64,000 nt of DNA. Origin: Diphasiastrum complanatum (lineage: Eukaryota; Streptophyta; Lycopodiopsida; Lycopodiales; Lycopodiaceae). The stretch lies in assembly GCA_029204225.1 (NCBI GenBank), contig CM055099.1, positions 55,924,386 to 55,988,385 on the forward strand, given 5' to 3'. A program made the translations under genes and the position numbers. Under the pieces are notes generated by a model. That model saw nothing but the letters and a program-made list of their open reading frames with translations. It did no database searches and was not told the origin of the DNA. Shown piece after piece: positions 56,601 through 64,000 of the stretch (position 1 is its first letter; each line of letters begins with the position of its first letter).

Positions 56601-57581
56601 ATTTATGTGGATGACATTATTTTAAGTGGAGGGAACAAGGAAGATATAGAAGATATCAAGAAAGCACTAAAAAAGGAATTTGAAGTGCATGATCTTGGTC
56701 TTTTGAGCTATATCTTAGGAATAGAAGTAATTAGAACTTCTCAAATCACTTTTATTTCACAAGAGAAGTATGCTATTTCTATTCTCAATAGATTTCATAT
56801 GGTAGATGCAAATCCTATTGATACACCTATGGAATCACATGTAAAGCTAACTATAAGAGGTAATGAAAGATCCTTCGAGGACATTACTCTCTATAGGAAG
56901 CTAATAGGTTCTCTTATATATCTAACCATCACAAGACCTGATTTATCTTATTGTGTTGGTAGATTAAGCCAATTCATGCAAGATCCTAGCATAGAACATT
57001 GGAAACTAGGAAAGAGGATCTTGAGATACATCTCGGGAACAAAAGATTTTGGCATTGTTTATAGAGGCTCATCACCTAACTTATTTGGTTTTTCAGATTC
57101 AGATTTTGCAGGAGACCTTATGGATAGAAAATCCATAAATGCACATGCTATTTTCATAGGTGATGGAGCTATCTCATGGATGTCGAAGAAACAAGCAACT
57201 ATATCACTTTCTTCTAGTGAGGCCGAGTACAAAGCTTTGACATCATGCACAAAGGAGATGGTGTGGATCAAGAGGATGATTATGGAGCTTCATTTTCTGG
57301 ATTTTTCAGAGAGTCCAATCATCTTTTGTGACAACCTTTCAGCCCAAAGTCTAGCAAGCAATCCGGTTTTCCATGCAAGGAGCAAACATATCGAGGTGGC
57401 TTACCATTTTGTGAGAGAACAAGTGTTGGCAAAAGAGATCAAGCTTGAACATGTCCCATCAAAGGAATGTGTGGCTGATATCTTTACCAAAGCATTGGGA
57501 AAGGACTTATTTTTCAAGCATAGAACAAGTCTTGGTGTACTTTCTAAATCTATGCTAAAACTAGTTGAAGAGGGAGTGTGA
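53631..57581 (+). CDS. copia E gag-pol polyprotein, 1316 aa, uninterrupted
   Basis: Single ORF from ATG 53631 (context AACATGGCT) to stop 57579-57581, which overlaps the first bases of the 3' LTR. Gag 1-240 (MLESNDRLTSLNYSTWKVRM; MIKMNVTNELIKEVGKCTSS); CCHC knuckle C245-C248-H253-C258; aspartic protease DSG at 306-308; pre-integrase zinc region 438-476 (WHKRMGHLNY, CEECALSK); integrase triad D503, D565, E601 with the expected 35-residue last spacing; RT about 810-1060 with YVDD at 992-995; RNase H about 1150-1300 (SDSDFAGDLMDRKS, SSEAEYKALTSCTK, HARSKHIEVAYHFVREQV). Length and order are those of autonomous plant copia elements, where one polyprotein is cut by its own protease and assembles into particles that copy RNA to DNA. 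No missing key residue is seen. Whether it is transcribed cannot be told from sequence. Confidence 0.97.
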   Translation: MATNGGYMLESNDRLTSLNYSTWKVRMESLLEMNELMDIVVGVEERPLAPQEQLRYDKRAKKALHMIKMNVTNELIKEVGKCTSSSEAWEALKKVYESKSTSRVLTLRRQIFSCMQKKSENGHAFVLRVKALNDELACINDGINNEELVQVILNGLLDDHANLVQSYAIQKCLPSVGDLQEVLLAEEFRLQARVGASSTSQGGEEEAMFSKGKFKGKGKSNWSKGQDQGEHSTFGKKKDRSKLKCFYCGVKGHFASDCFKKKRDQEEKQTNLTIDEGGDELLSNDAFVMSSCLLANHGDIDPWWIDSGATSHMTYHKEYFSSLMAFDGDRKVIYTANDGECAIKGIGTIPISLSTNRNIELKDVLLIPSITKNLLSVSQMLDKGFKVEFDGDACLIKKGCSIIAKGKRQGKLFKLDACVVANQVGCMANEQMSIQEVWHKRMGHLNYKALEVIAKKEVVRGLPKSLTCLNHVCEECALSKSHRLPYTKSISRSKMPFSLLHSDIHGVTTISNGGAKMYVTFIDDFSRFCWVYLLKSKDEVFDVFVKFKVAIETQFTTKIKCLRSDNGGEYISNKFKAFCDEHGIKREYTCPRTPQQNGVAERKNRTLCESAKAMRLNANLPKPFWSDALLCANFLCNRWPSVVLEGKTPFEALFGTKPNVKFLRTFGCICYFNITLDDRTKEDPSSRKGIFVGYSEVSKAYRIYVPSIKKVFTSRDVIFDEGNIPKVVSSDDGVVATNVLDDNGVDDTLDVDVEEASSSQIPRRTPRHKVKPSRLTYDGKGKQVVDGSNYAFLTSFDVPSCVDEARQEEEWIQAMDLEFEALMKNNTWRLVELPKGKSAIGCKWIFKVKTNQDGSINKLKARLVAKGYAQEHGIDYEETFAPVAKMVSIRVIISLATLYGWDLWQLDISNAFLNGDLEEEVYMEQPESYVSHSKPNHVCFLQKSLYGLKQAPRSWYARLNSFLLSQNFTMSEYDHSLYFRISANDVTILLIYVDDIILSGGNKEDIEDIKKALKKEFEVHDLGLLSYILGIEVIRTSQITFISQEKYAISILNRFHMVDANPIDTPMESHVKLTIRGNERSFEDITLYRKLIGSLIYLTITRPDLSYCVGRLSQFMQDPSIEHWKLGKRILRYISGTKDFGIVYRGSSPNLFGFSDSDFAGDLMDRKSINAHAIFIGDGAISWMSKKQATISLSSSEAEYKALTSCTKEMVWIKRMIMELHFLDFSESPIIFCDNLSAQSLASNPVFHARSKHIEVAYHFVREQVLAKEIKLEHVPSKECVADIFTKALGKDLFFKHRTSLGVLSKSMLKLVEEGV

Positions 57582-58229
57582 AAAATTGTCAACTAGTAGT
57601 ATTTTCCTAACTTGAGATTTTGTAGGCCTATGGCCAAATAAAAGTTAGAGATAGGTTCATACATGTATGTAGAGGCCCAAAGTATGTGTACACTACTTTT
57701 GAGGTCACATTAATTAGAGGAGGTCGAGTGTGGAGCTCTTCTATTGGCTCATAATTTGGTGCATTCCTATTTGACCAAATTTCTAGGTATATGGGTGAAT
57801 CCTATTGGACCCCAATTTTAGCCTATCATAAGACAAGTGGCCAAGAGGCACTATGGCTGCTATAAATAGCCATCTCCACGAGTATGTACACATCTCATTT
57901 TCATTCTATTGAATGAATGTTATGCTCTTTGAAGGTCCATCTTCTTCTCTCTCACTTTTTTGTTCATATCTTGCATTCTAGCCACTAGAATTGTGATTTC
58001 TTTGTTGCTATGGCTTCACACGTGTGAAATGCAGGTTGTAGGCTCTGAAGTACGGACAGGGACAGCAAGTTTCTGTTTGTGGAAGCTTATGATCAGATTT
58101 TGATGTTTAGTTGATGTTTAGTATGCTTAACATCACAATTTCTATCATTTTTTCAATCTAGATGTGCATAACTTCCATGGCCAAGATCTTTATGAAACTT
58201 TAGCATCTTTTGGATCTGAGTTTTTCACA
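57577..58229 (+). repeat. 3' LTR of copia E
   Basis: 653 bp, identical by eye to the 5' LTR, including the palindrome at 58015-58028. Confidence 0.97.
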
Positions 58230-58234
58230 GATTA

Positions 58235-59007
58235 CACATGTGTGGAGTCTGTTCCCACGTGTGAAAATAGTATACTTGTCATGTACCATAATCACATAGG
58301 TTGTACATATGATTTAATTCAAGTTCTAGTGGCTAAAAAGGCCAAAAACTAGTTTTCTAGACATATGACACATGGCATCAATCTATTGATTGCATGAGCC
58401 ACATCCTTTGGTTAGGTGTCACATCCCATGTGTAGAGGACAGCTCACATGTGTGGAATAAGCTGAAGTAGACGAATTTTGACTTCTAGAAGATTTTCAAG
58501 TAGATCTCCATATAGAAGGAAAATGGACCAAAAGTGCTCAAAATAGAAGGTTTTGTCCAAGTGTCAGTTTTGCATGATGAATCATCATATGACAAAGCAC
58601 CTTCACACATGTGGGATCAAAGGGATGATCAGTACCACGAGCTCCCACTTATTGTATATATAGAGCCACATTTGGCCATAATCATTGTGAGACACCAATC
58701 TTGGTTTTGGAAGCAATTTTGAGTGATTCTCTCCATTTGTCTACATTTGTTTTGATTGTTTTGAGGTGCTATCAATGTGTACTTGATTTTCAGGTTGGAG
58801 TCCGTACTCATACAGGGTTTCACACGTGGGAAACCAGAAAGTACACCTACCTTCAATTAATGATTGTTCTTGTTAGGATTTTGTGTCTAGAATTGATCTA
58901 GATTGATCTTAATCTCAAGTAGATTGATAGATCAAGTAATCTGACAACAATCCCTCTTGAGGATCAGATTAAGATCCACTCTTGGTCCTTTTTGTACTTT
59001 TTCCACA
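58235..59007 (+). repeat. 3' LTR of copia F, right piece
   Basis: 773 bp completing the 59 bp at 52310-52368; matches 47003-47775 with about a dozen substitutions and one 1-bp indel. Confidence 0.93.
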
Positions 59008-59190
59008 TAAATGGAGTTCATGAAAGATCCTTCAAGAACATCACCCTACAAGAATCTCATAGGCTCGTTAATATGGCTCACTATCAAAATACCAAATTCG
59101 ATCTATAGTGTCAATAGATTACATCAATACATCTCCTTTGATTCATCAATTAAAGTTTACCGAAAGAGTGGACACATTTTAGCTCACTTA
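59008..59190 (+). pseudogene. old copia J RT fragment, right part
   Basis: Reads MEFMKDPSRTSPYKNLIGSL then IWLTIKIPNSIYSVNRLHQY, the stretch that follows DTPME in copia pol. It fits directly after ETPMDDHVRGPN at 46942. This shows that F landed inside J. Confidence 0.85.
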
Positions 59191-59192
59191 TA

Positions 59193-59882
59193 GATTTGAT
59201 CTCGTCATTGGGTTTTTAATTAAGTTGATGGAGCCTATGCGAACTCTATATGCATTTGATGATCATTATAGCTACAGGTTATCTTTGCATCCAACAAAAA
59301 TCAATGAATTTCCAACATGTATGTGTCTAAATACATTATGAGATCTATTAAGTTTTTTAAGTCAAAAATTCCAAGTACATTATACATTTTAGCACACTAA
59401 ATTTGATCTCGTCATTGGGGCTAGCACTTTAATTATTGGTCTATGAACTCAATGATGCATACTAATTCATTAAGTTGATGGAGCCTATGTGAACTCTATA
59501 TGCAATTGATGATCATTATAGCTACAAGTTATCTTTGCATCCAACAAAAATCAATGAATTTCCAACATGTATGTGTCCAAATACATTCTGAGATCAATTA
59601 AGGTTTTTATGTCAAAATTTCCAAGTACATTATACATTTTAGCACACTAAATTTGATCTCGTCATTGGGGCATTAATTATTGGTCCATGAACTCAATGTT
59701 GCATACAAGTTCATTAAGTTGATGGAGCCTACGTGAACTCTATATGCAATTGATGATCATTATAGCTACAAGTTATCTTTGCATCCAACAAAAATCAATG
59801 AATTTGCAACATCTATGTGTCTAAATACATTCTGTAATCTATTAAGTTTCTTATGTCAAAATTTCCAAGCACATTATACAAT
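59193..59882. repeat. tandem array, unit about 245-250 bp, nearly three copies
   Basis: AAGTTGATGGAGCCTA recurs at 59222, 59472 and 59716; ATTTGATCTCGTCATTGGG at 59194, 59401 and 59651. The first copy is shortened by about 45 bp. Non-coding. Confidence 0.9.
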
Positions 59883-60380
59883 GCACAAAAATGTTAGATC
59901 AAGTTTCATGAAATGTGATAGACTTTTGCTCCATGCCTACAAACATATGATGTATTTTAATATAAATCACAAAACATTTCAATTAAACTATTTATTGGAT
60001 GATTTTATAGCTACATATTTTAATTCATGAATCGAAAAAGAATATTTTTGTAAAGCTTAAAGCCAAAAATGGACTTGATGGTGATGATTTAAAAATTTTA
60101 ATTGTTAAGTATATGGATCACATGAGATTGCACAAAAATGTTAGCTCAAGTTTTGTGGAATGTGATAGACTAGTTTTAGCTCCATGCCTACAAACATATG
60201 ATGTATGTTATCCAAATCACAAAGCATGTCAATTAAACTATCAATTGGATGATTTTATAGCTAGATATTGTAATTCATGAATCAAAAAAGAAGATTTTTG
60301 TAAAGTTTAAAGCCAAAAAATGGACTTGATGGTGATGATTTAGAAAATTTAACTGTTAAGTATATGGATCACATGAGATT
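59883..60380. repeat. tandem duplication, unit about 247-250 bp, two copies
   Basis: GCACAAAAATGTTAG begins units at 59883 and 60130; each ends with ATGGATCACATGAGATT. About 85 to 90 percent alike by eye. The sequence differs from the array to its left but the unit length is almost the same. Confidence 0.9.
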
Positions 60381-61761
60381 GATTGTTGTCTATATAAGAG
60401 TAAGTGAACATAATTGTTAGTGAGACTGTAAATGAATCTTATATAGTTGGTTCAGTATCTATAATGTCCTAAAATACAAACTCAAAGAGACTCAATCGTA
60501 CAATTATGATGTAGAGACATAATCAGTCTTGAAAATATTCATGAAAATTTGCCATTCTCTTAGAAGGCTAAAACATCTCGAAAAATGAATATAGTCTCAA
60601 TTTCTCGGATTATGGCTATCTAACATATTAACTTTCGGATGAAAAGTTTTCCATTTTAAATTGCTTTTAAAATATAGGCACAACTAGCTAAAAACAATTA
60701 CTTTCATCTCCCTACCTTATCAATTGTACTATGATGTGGTAAGAAGTCTCAATATAGTGAATTTGTGTTCAAACAAAGAGCTTTTGCATGATGGGTAAAT
60801 GCAAGTTGACTCAAATTACATGTGCATTAAATGCCAAGAGGTCAATGAACCTATTCAATGACCTCCCTCTACAAATGTACCTAGCTACTTAATTGTTATG
60901 TCTTGCCAAGTACAATGTTATATTTGTGAAAGGTGAATAAGCCTCAACCCATAGAAAGATGACATGTGGACCCTCTACCACTTATCAAATTTCCTTGTGA
61001 CACCATGCTAAAAATAAAAAAACTCTCACTATAGCTAGTCCATGCATGTAAAATTTGAAGACTAATTGACATTGCCATCAACTTGAATTCTATCACATCA
61101 CAATAAAGCAACCTTCAAATAAGGAAGTAAAATGGAACTTACGCCACTTCCAAGTGTTTGTTTAAGTATGCATGACTAATCTAACATTTGTCATTAATGC
61201 TATATTAACAAGTTTGTTTATTTTAGTATTTAGCTTTGTTATGAAGCTGTAAGCTATCAATCATATGCTCAATGCTGGTGGGATCAGCTCAAAGATCACC
61301 TTGTCTTTATTTTGCAATTAGTATTGTCATAGATCATTATTCTACCTTTTATGATATCTTGAAGGACGTCACACTTGCAAGGCCCGCTCAAGATCATTTG
61401 TGCAAATAAATAATATATAGATCAATATCGAGGAAGTGAAGAGTTAGAAAAGTGATTGTCACTGCAGGCAAGAAAAACGTCAGAATTCATGAATTTGGGA
61501 CTTTTTTGCAAATTCAGAATAATAACATCAAATAAGATATGCAAAAGTTGATAGAACGAAAACCAATCATCCGAAGTTTTAACCGATCTGGTATTTAAGT
61601 GTGTGGATTTCATAGAAAAGTAAAAGTAGATGAGTCAATCGACAAACATTGCAGGGTCTGCATATTGAACCTTCTCCTCTCTTTGCTATTACAGCTCATG
61701 GACGTGCTCCAGGCTTTCTATTCGTTAGAACATAGAAACCCAGATTTACATGAGCTTCTAC
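60381..61761. other. intergenic DNA, nothing recognised
   Basis: AT-rich, no repeat, ORF or RNA gene that I can support. Confidence 0.5.
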
Positions 61762-61767
61762 TTTATT
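61762..61767 (-). terminator. possible polyadenylation signal of the PR-10-like gene
   Basis: AATAAA on the minus strand, about 215 bp after the stop codon. Plant signals are loose, so this is weak. Confidence 0.35.
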
Positions 61768-61981
61768 TGAACGTCTTAATATTTTTCCTCGGGTTGCAGT
61801 ACGAGTTTTCTGGTCAGTACGAGTTTTTATCACATTAGTGTATCTTCAATATTGCCCGAAAATATTCTCTACTGTATTCATAGATAGTTGATAGTTCTTT
61901 TTTGCCAATGAAATTTTAGAAACGGCTTTGCCTTCTTACTTTATGAAGACATAGCTCACAAATTGCGAACTTTGAAGGAGC

Positions 61982-62675
61982 CTAAATGTGATGGAGTTTC
62001 TTTTCAGTCTGAGCGCTTGCGCCGGATAAAAGATAAGCTTCTACGGTCTTGAACACATCCACATTCCTTCGTTTTAGCTGTGCTGGAAGTCCTGGATGCT
62101 CGCCAATGAGACTGTAGTCCAAACTCCAACGCCCAATTGTCGTATTCTCGTCTGCACCAGGCTTAAAGCTAATCGTGGCCTTGTAGTAGTCGAAGATCTC
62201 CCCCAATCCACCTCCCTCAATCACAGTGTAGGTAAAAATGTGGGTTTCATCATTTAACACATCTACGTGCTCTTTTACGTACCTGGCATAGGGAACAGCT
62301 GCACAAAGATCTCAAACAAATCACGAGATTAGGAGTGTCTACCAAAACTATAATGTAAAAAATCCAGTTCAATAATATTGATTCAAAAGAGTTCAGGGAA
62401 TTTGATCTGCATAGTAACAGACTGCTAGCCTCGTTTCCATCTAGCAATCTTCTTGGTGACAGAAAGATGAAATCATGAATAACAAATGGATTACCAGATC
62501 CTAAGTTGATGCGTCGGACGCTACCAGCACCTCCATCGCCTTCGAGAGTTTCAATACTCTCTATGAATGCGGGGAATATCTTAGGCATGCAGTTGGGGCC
62601 ATCAGCGACCTGGGCTTTCCATATCTGTTCTATCGGCACTTTCAATTCCACCTCCGCAAAGATGGTTTCCACCAT
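61982..62675 (-). CDS. Bet v 1 / PR-10 / MLP-like protein, two exons
   Basis: Exon 1 is 62675-62495, the intron 62494-62299 (196 bp, GT..AG; acceptor TTTGTGCAG) and exon 2 62298-61982. The phase fits: a G from exon 1 plus CT from exon 2 make Ala61. The joined protein has 165 residues, normal for the family. The start context CAGAATGGTG is good. The family P-loop is present at 46-52 (GDGGAGS), followed by YVKEHVDVLNDETHIFTYTV, EGGGLGEIFDYYKATISFKP and a C-terminal helix (NVDVFKTVEAYLLS). The intron after residue 60 is where PR-10 genes carry theirs. Such proteins bind small hydrophobic ligands in the cytosol and are often stress-induced; some are enzymes. Ligand and role here are unknown. It is the only host gene I recognise and it looks intact. 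Confidence 0.9.
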
Positions 62676-64000
62676 TCTGAACGATAGGCTTGACCTCCGT
62701 GTCTAAGTCCACTATGACCTGCACGTTTTAGAAATAGCATCTTCAAACGCCGTAGCCGTATCGTTTAAACAATCGGATCATAGATAAAAGTGGCATTGTC
62801 ACTCCGGACAGAGAAAAGGGGGCGAGAGAGAGGTCACCCCAGTGAATTAAGTAGCTGTGATGCTTGTCAAATAGAATAATATGTACATAATGAAGACATC
62901 ACTTTAAACGCATCAGCAGCTGCAACAGAGAAAACACTAAGGTGTTCGATGTAAGTGTGCGCGCCTGTGTGAGTGAGAAACTAGACAGAGAAGTGGGGAA
63001 TGTTGGAAAAAGTGACTGCTTTTTATGTTATTCAGACGAACAATTACAGCATCACCTTGAAAGCAAATCAACTTAAAAGCACCAACAATTGCAACAGCAA
63101 AACTAGGGTGTTCAGTGTGTTAAATAAATCTGAAAAAGCTATCACACTGTCGCAAAAGCGAGAGAGAGACAGAGAAAGACAAAAACTTTTAGATGCATCC
63201 TTCCGTATGGTGTACAATATATCCTACTATCTTCCCTCTGCTTGCAATTTTGTTAAATTTGCTCACATAAGTCAATTAAAATTCGCTTATCTTCATCACT
63301 TCTTGTTTGCTTCTTACCTTTGATTGCACAATGGACAACTAAGACGGCGATCCTTCAAACTTTAAGAGCTAAATCCTGAGTCTTCAGCAAATACAAGCCA
63401 AATTTTCCCACTTTTATTCTGAAAGCAAGGTATATAATACCTGAGGCTTAATGTTTTTCACAAAAGTATAGTTAAACACTACATCCCATCAAAAGGATGG
63501 GCAGGTGCAAAGAAAAAGACTAAGCTACTCAATACACAATACGTGAGACCTATTATCACACTATCCTACACACAAATGCTCTACCATGTCAACTTATATA
63601 GAGAAACAATAGGTGCTTTTAGGAAAGATGATTTTGGATACATGAAGAGCAATCATACGTGTCAATAAATGGTCAATCAAAAGAGTCCAAGTGGTATTTA
63701 AAGCATATCTTGTCATTATGCATCATCTTTGAGGTCATGAGTTTGATACCATTGGCATCTACATACTTGAGGCATGAGGAGTGTGGGACATGGCTAAGCA
63801 TTCAAGTTCTTATCCTTGAAGCTACCTACCCTTCTAAAGATATGGTGATGTTACACTATTCATGAAAGGTGAAATTGTCTCTAGCATCTACGCTAGGTCT
63901 CCACTTAGGGAGTTCATGTCTTAAGCATGTCAAAGGTGCACCCTCTACCCACCCCCCCCCACCACCTTCTCAGCTTGAGGCCCACCTTCTCAAGCTTGAG
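62676..64000. other. upstream region of the PR-10-like gene, no gene
   Basis: No clear TATA box was found before the gene. A diverged duplication links 62899-62955 with 63063-63120 (GCAACAG plus AGGTGTTC or AGGGTGTTC in both). A GAGAGAGACAGAGAAAGAC tract lies at about 63162. A C run at 63949-63960 is followed by two copies of CACCTTCTCA-GCTTGAGG at the window end. Confidence 0.5.

Larger units (their letters stand above)
52369..58234 (+). mobile_element. full-length, apparently intact copia retrotransposon E
   Basis: Element 52369-58229 with TSD GATTA at 52364-52368 and 58230-58234. Both LTRs are 653 bp and I see no difference between them. Primer site TGGTATCAGAGC at 53022, one unbroken gag-pol ORF, and purine tract GAAGAGGGAG before the 3' LTR. 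Inserted 59 bp into the 3' LTR of element F. Confidence 0.98.
46943..59007 (+). mobile_element. full-length copia retrotransposon F, host of element E
   Basis: 5' LTR 46943-47775; primer site TGGTATCAGAACC at 47776, one mismatch to the initiator tRNA-Met end; gag from 48378; pol to 52297; purine tract TTTTTGAGGAG; 3' LTR 52310-52368 plus 58235-59007, split by E. Flanks CAAAT and TAAAT fit a 5-bp duplication with one later change. The LTRs differ at about 13-14 sites in 832 bp by eye. Confidence 0.93.

Noticed and set aside
62676-62900. TATA box for the PR-10-like gene
   Set aside because: No convincing TATA sequence on the minus strand at a usual distance; the gene may use a TATA-less promoter or a start further upstream.

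Overview
This is a repeat-dense window from a large plant nuclear genome. About 50 of the 64 kb can be assigned to LTR retrotransposons (Ty1/copia and Ty3/gypsy). The only host gene I recognise is a two-exon Bet v 1/PR-10-like gene near the right end. A plant is indicated by copia and gypsy lineages primed by initiator tRNA-Met (PBS TGGTATCAGAGC), by the PR-10 gene with its intron at the family's usual position, and by very deep element nesting. The species is not identifiable; a gymnosperm or another large-genome plant is my guess.

Layout. 1-3845: minus-strand copia (A1), cut by the window edge. 3951-5915: internally deleted minus-strand copia (B1). 6391-9303: plus-strand chimera, gag-integrase of one copia lineage (K) joined to RT-RNase H-LTR of another (B2). 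9304-12008: repeat debris, an unrecognised exon-like stretch and a copia gag scrap. 12009-14443: LTR-like start, leader and gag of a plus-strand gypsy. 14648-15244: intact orphan 198-codon ORF on the minus strand with a TATA box upstream. 16344-27372: minus-strand gypsy (G) gag-protease-RT-RNase H-integrase, split by a complete copia (C, 19299-24742, TSD TGTAG). 27390-38700: plus-strand gypsy (H) remnant with an unusual block of ORFs between integrase and the 3' LTR; that LTR is split by a complete, near-new copia (A2, 32145-38301, TSD CTATA). 39430-44043: gypsy and copia fragments fused and inverted. 44044-46200: nothing recognised. 46220-59190: a three-level nest, old copia J containing full-length F (46943-59007), which contains full-length E (52369-58234, TSD GATTA). 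E has LTRs identical by eye and one uninterrupted 1316-codon gag-pol. 59190-60380: two adjacent tandem arrays with about 250-bp units. 61982-62675: the PR-10-like gene on the minus strand. The remainder is low-complexity intergenic DNA.

The copia polyproteins follow gag, CCHC knuckle, protease, integrase, RT, RNase H; the gypsy elements place integrase last. Apart from E, every element carries visible frameshifts, stops or deletions. Because RT acts in trans, E is the only visible candidate source of active enzyme for its relatives. The two points I find least explained are the 3' accessory ORF block of gypsy H and a CACACGTGTG palindrome that recurs in the transcribed 5' regions of different copia families, often with GTACGG/CCGTAC close by.
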